Counted from the first letter of the stretch, positions 8,216 to 16,973 are shown. The stretch: 47,228 nt of DNA from Myxococcales bacterium (GCA_019637115.1 JAHBWH010000051.1:1-47228), one strand, 5' to 3'. Notes: generated from the sequence alone by a model not told the origin. Program-made: numbers and translations.

Positions 8216-10318
8216 TCAGCGCCGCAGGGTGTAGCGGACCTGCTCGCGTGCGTTCCGTCGATTCCCGAGGAACTGCGCGCTTCGCACGAGCGGCTCGATG
8301 CACTCCTGGAGGGTGGCCGGGGCGACCGTGACCCCGAGGAGCGTTCCGTCGCCTCGAAGATCGAGCACGAGGCGCGCGCTGGCGGCGTTCGCGCCCCCGA
8401 GGCATGCGCGGAGCGGGCCCATTGCGTCCGCCAGCGCGGCCTCGACGGCCTGCGCGCTCGTGTGGGGCGGGAGCCCTGGCGCGCCGCTCGCGGCGGGCGC
8501 GTCGTCGTCCGCGTCCGTCGCCTCCACGCTCGGCGGCGCTTCCTCGGCGGGCTCCTCGAGCATCGAGAGAGCCTGCCCCATGAGCCCACGGACGGCCTCG
8601 GGGGCGAGCTCATCGCGTTGCACCTCGCGGAGCGTCTCTTCGGCCGCCGGCCCCTGGAGGCGCACGAGCGCTCGCGCGACGGCACCGAGCCCCGCGGTCA
8701 GCGCGTCGCTCTCTCCGTCGGCGTGGTAGAGCCGGAGGAAGTCCGTGAGCGGGACCACGGCCTCGCGCGCGCCCAGCGCGGCGAGCGCGTCCGCCAGCGC
8801 GACGAGGTCGGCGGCCGGCGTCTCGGGATCTCGGAGGTGGGCGATGAGCAGCGGGACCGCGCGGCGCTCCTGCATGCGCACGGCGGCGCGTGCGAGGGCG
8901 CCGACGGGCGGCGCGGTCGTGCCCTCGAGGTAACGCGCGTGGCGCCCGAGCGCGCGGAGCACCTCCTCGGCCCCCTCGCTGCGCTCGGCGAGCGCGTCGC
9001 ACCCCGCGCGGCGGACCGTGGGGGGCGCCTGCGGGTCGTCGCAGATGCTGATCAGGTTCCTCGTCACGCCGTCGCCCGGCATCGCCGCGAGCGCCCCGAC
9101 GGCGAAGATGCGCGCGGGGACGAGGCGGGCGTCCGTGCTCAGCGCCGCTGCGAGGAGCTGGTCTTCGAGCGAGAGCGCGGCCTCCTGGGGGGCGCCACCG
9201 GCAGGCACGCCGTCCGCCCGGACGACGGCGACCACCGGCGAGACGCCGGCCACCTGCGCACTCCAACGGGTCGTGCCGTCGCTCGCGTCGAGGCGGTGGA
9301 GGCCGCCCGCGGCGTCGACGACGACCACGCCGCCCTCGATCACGTCGAGCCCGACGACGTCTTGCCCGTGCTCGTGGGCCCACCGCACCGTGCCGCTCGC
9401 GGCGTCGAGCGCGAAGACGAAGCGGTAGAAGAGCACGTAGAGGTTCCCGTCGGCGAGCGCGGTCGCGTCGCCCGCGCTCACGGGGCGCCACGCGTAGCGG
9501 AGCCGGTGGACGGCGTTCGAAGGCGCGGGCGCGGGGCGATAAGGGTCGATGAGGAACGCCGGGTCGCCCGGGATCGGCTGGCTCGGCGGCACGTAGGCGC
9601 CGGTGCCCTCGGCCGTTCCCGCGACCGCCCGCGGGCCGACGCGGGTCACCGCGCGCTGGCCGAAGAACACGTCGCCGCCGGCCCGCAGCGCGTGGCCGAC
9701 GGGCGAATCGGCCAGGCGCAAGCGCGCGAGCTCCGTCCCGCCTGCGTCGAGGACGCTGAGGTTCTGCGTGGCCCACGGCACGAAGACCAGGCCGCTGGCG
9801 ACGGCGGGCGCGCCCACGGCCTGCTCGAGGTTTCGCTTCCAGCGCACGGAGCCTCGGTCGAGGACCACGAGGCGCGAGCGCGCGCCGACGCCGCCGCCCG
9901 TGCTCAGCACGAGCGCCGCGAGGGCGCCTTCGCCGTCGGCGCCCGCGAGGTGCATCGCGTCGTCGGGCAAGGTGGTGCGGGTCGCGCCCGTCGCGAGGTC
10001 GCGCACGACGACGCCGCGCTGCTCGTGGAGGATGACGTAGTCGCCCGCGATGTGTGGCGCCGAGAGGGGCGAGACCACCGGCTCCGACCAGCGAATCGCG
10101 CCATCGGGTAGGCCGACCAGCACGAGCTTCGGCTCGGTGGTCAAGAGCGCGGCCACCGGGGGCGCCGCGCTGGGGCGGCCGAGCCGCGAGAGGACCGCGT
10201 CGAGATCGCTGGCCCGGTTGTCCGGGAAGCGCGTGTCGAACGAAGCTCCTCCACCGCAGGCCGTGAGGGCGAGGGCGAGCAGGAGGAGGCCGAGGCGTCG
10301 GGGCGGTTGCGTGGTCAT
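8216..10318 (-). CDS. Beta-propeller/HEAT-repeat lipoprotein
   Basis: An exported lipoprotein of 700 residues: hydrophobic signal LLLLALALTAC with the lipobox Cys near residue 21. Residues about 50-390 look like PQQ/BamB-type beta-propeller blades (GAIRWSEP, GSVRWKRNL, GTVRWAHEHG, GTTRWSAQV are the repeated WxxxL-like strand ends). Residues about 400-580 are HEAT-like helices typical of scaffold proteins. After a Glu/Ala/Pro linker, the last 80 residues contain two Cys (RACLGG and LQECIEPL) around a beta-rich domain. It resembles the C-terminal domain of myxobacterial gliding/TonB-like proteins such as AgmX, but this is a weak match by eye. ATG 10318 lies two bases past the upstream gene's stop, so the two are probably translated together. 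A role in outer-membrane protein assembly or motility is only an inference from the architecture. Confidence 0.78.
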   Translation of the reverse strand: MTTQPPRRLGLLLLALALTACGGGASFDTRFPDNRASDLDAVLSRLGRPSAAPPVAALLTTEPKLVLVGLPDGAIRWSEPVVSPLSAPHIAGDYVILHEQRGVVVRDLATGATRTTLPDDAMHLAGADGEGALAALVLSTGGGVGARSRLVVLDRGSVRWKRNLEQAVGAPAVASGLVFVPWATQNLSVLDAGGTELARLRLADSPVGHALRAGGDVFFGQRAVTRVGPRAVAGTAEGTGAYVPPSQPIPGDPAFLIDPYRPAPAPSNAVHRLRYAWRPVSAGDATALADGNLYVLFYRFVFALDAASGTVRWAHEHGQDVVGLDVIEGGVVVVDAAGGLHRLDASDGTTRWSAQVAGVSPVVAVVRADGVPAGGAPQEAALSLEDQLLAAALSTDARLVPARIFAVGALAAMPGDGVTRNLISICDDPQAPPTVRRAGCDALAERSEGAEEVLRALGRHARYLEGTTAPPVGALARAAVRMQERRAVPLLIAHLRDPETPAADLVALADALAALGAREAVVPLTDFLRLYHADGESDALTAGLGAVARALVRLQGPAAEETLREVQRDELAPEAVRGLMGQALSMLEEPAEEAPPSVEATDADDDAPAASGAPGLPPHTSAQAVEAALADAMGPLRACLGGANAASARLVLDLRGDGTLLGVTVAPATLQECIEPLVRSAQFLGNRRNAREQVRYTLRR

Positions 10319-10320
10319 GG

Positions 10321-11136
10321 TCAACCCGTGATCCGCTCGGCGGCGGCGGTGGCGGCTCGGCGGATGGCGCCGTCGGGCAGCGCGTCGGCGAGCTCGGTCA
10401 GGTAGGTCTTGACCTCGGGGGTCGCGAGGCCCTCGAGGCGGGCGATGATCGCGAGCTTCACGCGTTCGGGGATGTCCCGGCGGGCGAAGAGCTCGTCGAA
10501 CGCCGGGAAGAGCGCGTCGAAGGGGACGCGGCCGAGGAAGGTGAGCACTCGGTCCACGTCATCGGGCGTGACGACCTGGCCGAGCGCCGGGGCCGCCTCG
10601 AGCAGGCCCCGCTCCAGCGCCACGAAGAGCTGTGGCGCGGCGTCGCGTGCGCCGAGCTGACCGAGGCCGATCGCGGCCGCCCGGCGGACCTCGACGTTGG
10701 CGTCGGAGAGCGCCGCCGTGAGCGCGCGGTCGCCGCCGCGGGCGCGGACGGCGACGATCGCCTGGGCGGCCTGCGCGCGCACCTCGGCGCGTCGGTGGGA
10801 GAGCAGCTCGAAGAGGACGGGCCCCGCCTCCGGGCGCGCCAGCATCGAGAGCGTGTCGATGGCGCTCGCGAGGACGTCGGGGGGGAGTCCCCGCTGGATG
10901 CGTGCGGCGATGGGCGTGACCGCCCGGGCGCCCCCGACCTCGGCGAGGATCTCGAGGCCCATGCGGATGGCGTCGGCGTCCGCGGCCGCGAGCATCTCCT
11001 CGGCCTCCGCGAAGCGCGCGTTCGCCCCGCCCGGTGCGGCGCGGCGTTGCGCCTCCGCGGCGCTGGCGAGCCCGAGCACCAACAGCGCCGTCGCCAACGC
11101 GCGCGCGGTCCAGCCTGACGAAACCTCGACCCCCAT
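10321..11136 (-). CDS. Exported HEAT-repeat protein
   Basis: A protein of 271 residues with a Sec signal peptide (ALATALLVLGLASAAEAQ, cut likely after AEA). The mature part is made of HEAT-type helix pairs of about 30 residues, for example AVTPIAARIQRG, GPVLFELLSHRRAEVRAQAAQ and DRALTAALSDANVEVRRAAA. HEAT solenoids bind other proteins. The ATG at 11136 has a strong GGAGGAGAGG ribosome-binding site 4-5 bases upstream and defines the signal peptide; longer forms reaching 11271 read repeat DNA and are rejected. It is the first gene of a two-gene unit with the beta-propeller/HEAT lipoprotein (two-base gap), so the pair probably acts together in the periplasm. Confidence 0.82.
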   Translation of the reverse strand: MGVEVSSGWTARALATALLVLGLASAAEAQRRAAPGGANARFAEAEEMLAAADADAIRMGLEILAEVGGARAVTPIAARIQRGLPPDVLASAIDTLSMLARPEAGPVLFELLSHRRAEVRAQAAQAIVAVRARGGDRALTAALSDANVEVRRAAAIGLGQLGARDAAPQLFVALERGLLEAAPALGQVVTPDDVDRVLTFLGRVPFDALFPAFDELFARRDIPERVKLAIIARLEGLATPEVKTYLTELADALPDGAIRRAATAAAERITG

Positions 11137-11281
11137 GGCACCTCTCCTCCAGCGCGTGCCCGCGCCGTCCGCGTGGTATCGCGCCCTGCGCTGGGATTCA
11201 ACGACGAGAAAGCCGAACAGCAGTCCCCTGCCCGTGCCCGTGCCCCTGCCCCTGCCCACATCCACGACCAACGTCGTCCCC

Positions 11282-11469
11282 CTCGTCAGAGCCCCCTCGT
11301 CCGAGCCCCCTCGTCCGAGCCCCCTCGTCCGAGCCCCCTCGTCCGAGCCCCCTCGTCCGAGCCCCCTCGTCCGAGCCCCCTCGTCCGAGCCCCCTCGTCC
11401 GAGCTCCCTCGTCCGAGCTCCCTCGTCCGAGACCGTCGTCCGAGACCGTCGTCCGAGACCGTCGTCCGG
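11282..11469. repeat. Tandem 14-bp repeat (11 copies) changing to a 13-bp repeat (3 copies)
   Basis: From 11282 to about 11435 there are 11 near-identical units of 14 bases (CTCGTCCGAGCCCC type, the first two bases of the core varied in unit 1 and TCC in units 10-11). Three units of 13 bases (ACCGTCGTCCGAG) follow. The 357-base gap 11137-11493 holds nothing else I can recognise apart from a degenerate CCCGTGC/CCCTGCC run near 11220-11260. The tract lies between co-directional minus-strand genes. Confidence 0.95.
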
Positions 11470-11493
11470 GAGCCCACGCTGCGGCGACGCGTG

Positions 11494-12765
11494 TCAGCGC
11501 GCGCCCCAGCGCAGCTCCATCGTGTGCAGCCGCGCTTCGGGCGAGAGGCCGCTTGCCCGCTCGCCGACGAGGGTGATGAGCGTGCCATCCACGCAGGCGG
11601 CGTCAGCGCGGGTGAAGCGCGCGGCCCATTCGTAGATCTGCTGCTCGGCGACCCGCTTCTTCAGGTCGAGGTCGAGGAGATCGAGCCCGATCAGGGTGTC
11701 GTTGTCCCACGTCCGCGGCACGACGGCGACGAGCCCGCCGAGGCACGCCACGCCTCGCGCCCCCCGATCCGCGTCCGCCCGGGTGACGCGGGCCGGGCGC
11801 CCGCGCGGGCGGAGGTCGTCGCCGAGGCGCTGGGCAAAGAGCGAGGCGCGAGGGGAGGGGCGCCGGAGATCGCGGAAGAGGACGACGAGCCCCCGCTCAT
11901 CGGCGGCGACGCTCGGGGCCGGGGCTTCGTGATCGACGTCGGCGACGAGCGTCGGGCTCGGGCTGCGGCCGCGCGTCGCGAGGACGTGGCCGCGCGGGAA
12001 CCCGGCCTCCATCCACGTCTCGGCCCAGATCGCGATGGCTTCGCCCGCGTAGGTGACGAGCGCGGGCGAAGAGGCGGCGAGGTGAGGGGTCGAGAGCGGC
12101 TCGGGATCCACCTGCGGGGTGTCGCTCGCGCCGTGGCCGCTCCGGAGCCGGCCGCCTCGGAGATGGGGGACGCGGGCCCGCCACACCGTCCAGCGCTCTG
12201 GCGAGCCGTCATGCCAGAGCACCACCCAGTCCTCGCCCTCGCGGGCGAGCTCGATGCCGCGCGAGTCCCGCCCCAAACCGGCCAGGCGTCGCCGCGCGAC
12301 GACCTCGTCGTCCACGACCTCCAGCACCAACACCGCGCCTGGATCGCCCTTGTCGAGCCGCGGGCGGCGGGCGCATGCCACCACCAGCCCACCGTCGGTG
12401 GCATGCGCGGCGAGCCCGCCCTCGCAGCGGGGTCCGAGGTGCGCGGCGGCCCCCTCGGGCGCGCCGCGCGAACCGAGGCGCTGCAGCCGGAGCCCGGCTG
12501 GCGCGGACCAGAGCGCGACGGGACCGTCGCGGGTATCGACGAGCCGGAGGTCGTCCGCTTCCCACTCGAGGCGGGCGATCTCGTGTTGCTCTCCGAAGCG
12601 GGCGGTCTCGCGTGGCGCGGGAGCGCACGCGAGCGCCAGCGACGCGATGGTCGCCACCAGCGTCGGAAGCTCGAAGCGCCCGCGGTCCGAGGCCGTCGGC
12701 TCGGCTGGACTCAGACGACCTCGTCCGGCGACGCCGTGAAGAACGGGGGCGGTGAGAACGTCCAT
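11494..12765 (-). CDS. Lipoprotein of unknown function
   Basis: A protein of 423 residues starting at ATG 12765. A hydrophobic stretch LPTLVATIASLALAC puts a lipobox Cys near residue 47; the 30-residue polar lead before it is unusually long for a signal peptide, so the real start may lie further in. The rest is beta-rich, with repeated short strands such as GLVVACARR, WVVLWHDGS, AIAIWAETWM, GLVVLFRD and GLVAVVPRTWDND. Their spacing suggests a beta-propeller-like surface protein, but I recognise no named family. Transcription would run into the 14-bp repeat tract. It is divergent from the WXXGXW lipoprotein across a 200-base gap. Confidence 0.65.
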   Translation of the reverse strand: MDVLTAPVLHGVAGRGRLSPAEPTASDRGRFELPTLVATIASLALACAPAPRETARFGEQHEIARLEWEADDLRLVDTRDGPVALWSAPAGLRLQRLGSRGAPEGAAAHLGPRCEGGLAAHATDGGLVVACARRPRLDKGDPGAVLVLEVVDDEVVARRRLAGLGRDSRGIELAREGEDWVVLWHDGSPERWTVWRARVPHLRGGRLRSGHGASDTPQVDPEPLSTPHLAASSPALVTYAGEAIAIWAETWMEAGFPRGHVLATRGRSPSPTLVADVDHEAPAPSVAADERGLVVLFRDLRRPSPRASLFAQRLGDDLRPRGRPARVTRADADRGARGVACLGGLVAVVPRTWDNDTLIGLDLLDLDLKKRVAEQQIYEWAARFTRADAACVDGTLITLVGERASGLSPEARLHTMELRWGAR

Positions 12766-12888
12766 CGTCGTGTGAATCCTGGTACGCGGACCCAAGCACA
12801 TCGCCCCTGCCGCTGTCGAGCCGCGACAGGTGCAAAACTCCGCGGTTCACGGCATCCTGTGTCGGCGCTTCGGGGCACGAGAGGCTTC

Positions 12889-12902
12889 GGCACTCATCTT
12901 GC
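12889..12902 (+). promoter_or_regulatory. Candidate sigma-54 (-24/-12) promoter
   Basis: GGCAC at 12889-12893, five bases, then TTGC at 12899-12902 matches the sigma-54 pattern (GG at -24, GC at -12). The preceding base is C, not T, and the base after GGCAC is T rather than purine. It would start RNA near 12914, about 50 bases upstream of the 12966 gene. The 200-base gap also holds a small hairpin (CTGTCG, 5-base loop, CGACAG at 12813-12829). Confidence 0.45.
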
Positions 12903-12965
12903 TCCACCTCGGGCAACCCCTTCGTCACGGCTCCACGCGCCGCGGCCCACTCCTGGAGAACCATC

Positions 12966-13616
12966 ATGAAGCTGACCCTCATCGCGATCACCGCCGTGGC
13001 TCTCTCGGGCTGTGTGGTCCACTCCCGCCCGCGCGGCACGGTCGTCGCCCACCATGGCGTACAGGGCGGCGTGGTCGTCGCGCACGCCCCGCCTCCGCCT
13101 CGCGTGTCGGTTCGTCCGGCGGTCGCCCCGTACCACGGCGCGATCTGGATCGACGGCCACTGGGGCTGGGATGGCTACCAACACGTCTGGGTCGACGGCT
13201 ACTGGGAGCAACCGCGGGCAGGCTTCACCTACATCCAGCCCCGCTGGGAGCGCCGGGGCGGCGGTTACGTCTATGTCCAGGGCGGCTGGGGCCAGGGCGG
13301 CCGGGTCGTTCACCACGGGCGCACCACGGTGGTTCACCCGCGGGGCGGCGCGACCGTCGTCCAGCCGCGTGGGCGCGCGACGGTGGTCCACCAGCCGCGT
13401 GGCACGACGGTGGTACATGGCCACCATCGCGGTGGGACGACGGTCCGCACCGCACCGGCCCGAACGACGGTGGTGCAGCCGCGCGCGACGACCACGGTCC
13501 GCACGAGCCCGGCGCGCACGACCACGACCGTCCGCTCCGCCCCTTCGCGCTCGACGACCACCGTGCGCGGCGGCGGCGGCCGGGTCGGCGGCTCGGCGAC
13601 GGTCCGGGTGCGCTGA
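12966..13616 (+). CDS. WXXGXW/YXWGXGG-type repeat lipoprotein with low-complexity Thr-Val-Arg tail
   Basis: A 216-residue lipoprotein (MKLTLIAITAVALSGC; lipobox LSGC) with a GGAG ribosome-binding site before ATG 12966. Residues about 55-110 carry aromatic tandem motifs of the YXWGXGG family: WIDGHWGWDGYQHVW, VDGYWEQPRAG, WERRGGGYVYV. These occur in surface proteins with unclear function. The last 100 residues are low complexity: TTVV, ATVV and TTVR boxes every 10-12 residues, with Arg, Pro and His between. That tail comes from DNA repeats of about 33 bases and is probably disordered and basic. It may stick to the cell wall or outer membrane, but this is inference. Confidence 0.8.
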   Translation: MKLTLIAITAVALSGCVVHSRPRGTVVAHHGVQGGVVVAHAPPPPRVSVRPAVAPYHGAIWIDGHWGWDGYQHVWVDGYWEQPRAGFTYIQPRWERRGGGYVYVQGGWGQGGRVVHHGRTTVVHPRGGATVVQPRGRATVVHQPRGTTVVHGHHRGGTTVRTAPARTTVVQPRATTTVRTSPARTTTTVRSAPSRSTTTVRGGGGRVGGSATVRVR

Positions 13617-13712
13617 GACCTGGTGCGCGCCGGGCGGGCTCCGCCCCCCAACGTTTTTCGTCCTGGCGCGTCCAATGGCTCGTGAAGTTTGGTTCGCGGC
13701 GTGAACGAATGG

Positions 13713-13752
13713 TCTCGGGGAGCCGCGCGGCTCCCCGAGACGCGTACGCGTC
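13713..13752. repeat. Two adjacent perfect palindromes (28 bp and 14 bp)
   Basis: Positions 13713-13740 form a perfect 28-base palindrome whose left arm is TCTCGGGGAGCCGC. Overlapping its end by two bases, 13739-13752 is a second perfect palindrome, GACGCGTACGCGTC. They lie in the 274-base gap (13617-13890) between two plus-strand genes. The first could form a very strong hairpin (12 pairs plus a 4-base loop) that ends the upstream transcript, though no T-run follows it. A protein-binding site is the other possibility. I see nothing else in the gap. Confidence 0.85.
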
Positions 13753-13890
13753 GTCGCGTCAGTCCGCACAGGGCCTGCCAGGCCGGCGCGTGTGGCACGC
13801 CGCGGTGTGCTCCCCGGCCCACGGACGCTCCCCAGCTCGTGACGCGCGGGGGCTGGACAGGGGTCAACGCGTCGTGCATCCGGTGGGGCC

Positions 13891-15771
13891 GTGAGCCAGG
13901 AGGAGCGCCAACCCCTGCTGAAGCGCGACGACCCCGCGTTGCTGACGTTCCTCGTCGCGTTGGCGGGGTCCATGCTCGTGCACGGGCCGGTCTATGGCGT
14001 GCTCGGGATCTTGGCGGACGATCTCTTGGCGCCCGCGCCTCGTGCGGAGGCGCCTCGGGCCGAGCCCATCGAGCTCGAGCTCCAGCTCTCGGATCCCGAC
14101 CCAACCCCGACCACGGACGACGCAGTCGAGGTCGGCATCGTCGACGCGCAAGCGACGGAGGTCCCCACGGAAGAGCGGCTCCCCGAGGAGCGCCCCACGC
14201 CCCAGCGCGAGCAGCCGCGAGCCGAGCCGGAGCGAGAGCCCGAGCCGGAGCCGGCGGTCACGCCTCCGCCCCCCACGCCGCCCCGATCGGTGCCGCTCCC
14301 AGATCCCGAGCTGATGGCGATCGATCAACGCAGCCGGGATCCGAACGTAGAGCCGCCGCCCGACACCCAATACGTCGCGCAGGACAACCAACGCGTGGAA
14401 GAGGAGATGATCGCCGAGGAGCGCTCGGTGCACGGCAACCAGGACGAGAGCGCGCTCGAGATCCCGACCGACGATCCCGAGGCGTCGAGTGAGCGCGAGT
14501 CTGGAGCCGAGGAAGAGGTCATCGCCGAGCGCCGCGACGCCGAGGGCGCCGATCGCGGCCACGGCGTCGAGCGTCACGACGCGCAGCGAGAGGCCGAGCG
14601 GCGCGGCTCGGATCGTCGCGTTGCGTCACAGGGAGACGGCCGCGAGGAGTCGCCTGGGCAAGTGACGCGCGACGAGCGCGCGGGCGCTCGAGGCGTGCCC
14701 GCGCAGCGCGCGCCGCGCTACGAGACGGTCGTGATCCACGACGGGCTCGGCACGCTCGTCGTGCGGCGGCCGGTCGGTACGGGCGGGAGCGAGGCCTCCG
14801 AGCGCGAGGGGACGGTCGGGCGGGGCGCCGGAGAGCTCGGCGACGGCGGCGGACGACGGCGGCGTCGTGCATCGGGCCGTGGACGCGGACGCGGCGCCGA
14901 CGGGCCGGACCTGCAACTGAGCTGGAACGACTTCGAGTCGATCATGGGCGAGGAGCAGCTGCGCGCCGATCGCGAGGCGGTGCTCCGCGAGCGCCAGAGC
15001 CGCTTGCGCGGTCGCCACGCCGAGCGCGCGCAGGCGTGGGCGGACTTCCGCGCGGCCATCGAGAATTTCACGAGCAACGTGCGCTCGGGCCACCAGACGG
15101 CGCTCAACGCGCGCGCCCATCCCTTCGCGGCCTACATCGCCGAGCTGCACCGTCGCCTCCACGACCACTACCACCTCTTCGTCGACAACATCCCCGCCGA
15201 CCCGAGCCACCCCTACAACCAGGGCCAGCTCTCGACGCGCCTCGAGCTCGCAGTACGCCCCGACGGGACGCTCGAGCGCGTGGGCGTGGTCCGCTCGAGC
15301 GGCCTCTCGGCCTTCGACTTCTCGGCGTGGAAAGCGGTGATGAACGCCCAGCCCTATCCGCCCTCTCCGGAGAACATCCGCAGCGTCGATGGGCTCGTCT
15401 ACCTGCACTACACGTTCTATCGCGATCAGCCCTTCTGCCATCAGGCGAACGCTTCTCCTTACATCCTCGACGCGATCCCGCCGCCGCGGCGTCGCGATCA
15501 GGCGGCGCCGGCCCAGGGGCCGGACGGGGAGCGTGTCGTGCCTCAGGGGGCGCGCGCGTGGCGCAGCGAGGGCCGAGTGGAGGGCGCCGTGGCAGGCGAG
15601 GGCAGCCACGAGGGCACCCGCGAGGCCGTGGAAGAGCCGCCGAGCGCGCCGCCGCGGCACCGCGAGGAGACGCCGAGCCGCCGGTCGCGAGGCTCCGAGG
15701 CGCCCCGAGACGAGCCCGCCGAGGGCGGCGACGAGGAGGGCGCCCGCGAGCGTGGGCGGGGCAGCGAGTGA
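13891..15771 (+). CDS. TonB-domain-like membrane protein with long charged linker and tail
   Basis: A protein of 626 residues from GTG 13891. A single membrane segment (about 17-42, LTFLVALAGSMLVHGP...) is followed by a Pro/Glu-rich linker. Residues about 55-380 are acidic then Arg/Gly/Glu-rich, with RRRRRASGRGRGRG. At about 405-540 there is a TonB/TolA C-terminal-type domain (STRLELAVRPDGTLERVGVVRSSG, then AWKAVMNAQPYPPSP). TonB proteins carry proton-motive-force energy to outer-membrane receptors. Unusually, about 100 charged, low-complexity residues follow the domain, so it is not at the extreme C-terminus. The last four bases overlap the queG start (GTGA). No ExbB or ExbD gene is visible nearby. 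Confidence 0.8.
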   Translation: MSQEERQPLLKRDDPALLTFLVALAGSMLVHGPVYGVLGILADDLLAPAPRAEAPRAEPIELELQLSDPDPTPTTDDAVEVGIVDAQATEVPTEERLPEERPTPQREQPRAEPEREPEPEPAVTPPPPTPPRSVPLPDPELMAIDQRSRDPNVEPPPDTQYVAQDNQRVEEEMIAEERSVHGNQDESALEIPTDDPEASSERESGAEEEVIAERRDAEGADRGHGVERHDAQREAERRGSDRRVASQGDGREESPGQVTRDERAGARGVPAQRAPRYETVVIHDGLGTLVVRRPVGTGGSEASEREGTVGRGAGELGDGGGRRRRRASGRGRGRGADGPDLQLSWNDFESIMGEEQLRADREAVLRERQSRLRGRHAERAQAWADFRAAIENFTSNVRSGHQTALNARAHPFAAYIAELHRRLHDHYHLFVDNIPADPSHPYNQGQLSTRLELAVRPDGTLERVGVVRSSGLSAFDFSAWKAVMNAQPYPPSPENIRSVDGLVYLHYTFYRDQPFCHQANASPYILDAIPPPRRRDQAAPAQGPDGERVVPQGARAWRSEGRVEGAVAGEGSHEGTREAVEEPPSAPPRHREETPSRRSRGSEAPRDEPAEGGDEEGARERGRGSE

Positions 15772-16841
15772 ACGACGCGCCGGGCATCGCGGCGCTGACC
15801 GCGGAGGTGAAGGCGCGGGCGCTCGCGCTCGGCTTCGCGCGGGTGGGGATCGCTCGGGCCGATCGGCTCGAGCCCGAGGGCGCGCAGCTTCGCGCGTACG
15901 TCGAGGCGGGCCGGCACGGGCAGATGGGGTGGCTCGCCGACACCGCGGAGGTGCGCGCCGAGCCTCGGGAGATGGTGCCCGACGCCGCGAGCGTCATCGT
16001 CGTCGCGCTGCCCTTCGCGCGCTCGGACGGCGCGCGGCAGGCGCCAGAGCTCGCCCGCATCGCGCGCTACGCGCAGGGGCGCGACTATCACAACGTCGTG
16101 CAGCGGAAGCTTCGCAAGCTCGAGGCGTGGCTGCGCGGGCTCGGTCACGATGCGCGCTGGAGCGTCGACGCGCGGCCCGTGCTCGAGCGGGCCTGGGCCG
16201 CGCGCGCTGGGGTCGGCTTCGTCGGGAAGAACTGCTGCCTCATCGTGCCCGGCCTCGGGAGCCACGTCTTCCTCGGGACGGTGATCACGAGCGCGACGCT
16301 CGACGTCGACGCGCCCATCGCCGCGGGATGCGGCGAGTGCGCGCGCTGCTTGGACGCCTGCCCGACGCGCGCGTTCGTCGCGCCGCGCGAGCTCGACGCG
16401 CGTCGCTGCGTCTCCTACCTCACGATCGAGCACGAGGGGCCGATCGACGAGTCCCTGCGCGAAGGCGTCGGTGAGTGGCTCTTTGGCTGCGACGTCTGCC
16501 AGGACGTCTGCCCCTACAACGGCGCGCTCGAGGTCGGCCGCCTGCCGCGCGCCGTCGACGCACGCCTGACCGATCCCTTCGCGCCCGATCCTCAACACGA
16601 CGCGCTCGATCTCGGCGCGGTGCTGACCCAGGACGCCGAGGCCCACGAGGCGTGGACGGCGGCGACGCCGCTGAGGCGCCCCGGGCGCGCGCGCCTCGCG
16701 CGGAACGCCGCGATCGTGCTCGGCAACCGCGGCGGGCGGAGGCATCTGCCCGTGCTCGACGAGCGCGCGGCGCGGGACGAGGACGCGACCGTGCGGGAGG
16801 CGGCCGCTTGGGCGGCCGCCGCGATCCGCCGCAGAGGATGA
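15768..16841 (+). CDS. queG: Epoxyqueuosine reductase
   Basis: A protein of 357 residues, close to the family length. It makes queuosine in tRNA by removing the epoxide from epoxyqueuosine with a cobalamin and two [4Fe-4S] clusters. Visible marks are the N-terminal domain GFARVGIARAD, GHGQMGWLAD-type RHGQMGWLAD, RYAQGRDYHNVV, the QueG stretch WAARAGVGFVGKN, and the ferredoxin part CGECARCLDACPTRAF followed by CDVCQDVCPYN. The C-terminus has a HEAT-like tail (RARLARNAAIVLGN). The start is GTG 15768, inside the upstream stop codon (4-base overlap), so translation is coupled to the TonB-like gene although no functional tie is known. In-frame upstream starts would cover the TonB gene and are rejected. 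Confidence 0.96.
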   Translation: MNDAPGIAALTAEVKARALALGFARVGIARADRLEPEGAQLRAYVEAGRHGQMGWLADTAEVRAEPREMVPDAASVIVVALPFARSDGARQAPELARIARYAQGRDYHNVVQRKLRKLEAWLRGLGHDARWSVDARPVLERAWAARAGVGFVGKNCCLIVPGLGSHVFLGTVITSATLDVDAPIAAGCGECARCLDACPTRAFVAPRELDARRCVSYLTIEHEGPIDESLREGVGEWLFGCDVCQDVCPYNGALEVGRLPRAVDARLTDPFAPDPQHDALDLGAVLTQDAEAHEAWTAATPLRRPGRARLARNAAIVLGNRGGRRHLPVLDERAARDEDATVREAAAWAAAAIRRRG

Positions 16842-16973
16842 GCTCGCGCTCGTTCGCCGCTGACGCGGGCCGCGCGTGGGGAGCACAGCCGCCTCACGGG
16901 TGGACGGGTCGGAGAGACACGGCCCGACGCCTCGAAAGTCGCGTCGAGCCGCGGGCGCGGGTAGGGTGGGTCC

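Noticed and set aside
11282-11469. Possible CRISPR array
   Set aside because: Units of 13-14 bases have no unique spacers between them, and no cas gene is in the window.
14519-15660. Minus-strand frames opposite the TonB-like gene
   Set aside because: They have no motifs; the plus strand has a membrane segment, a TonB-type domain and a queG overlap.
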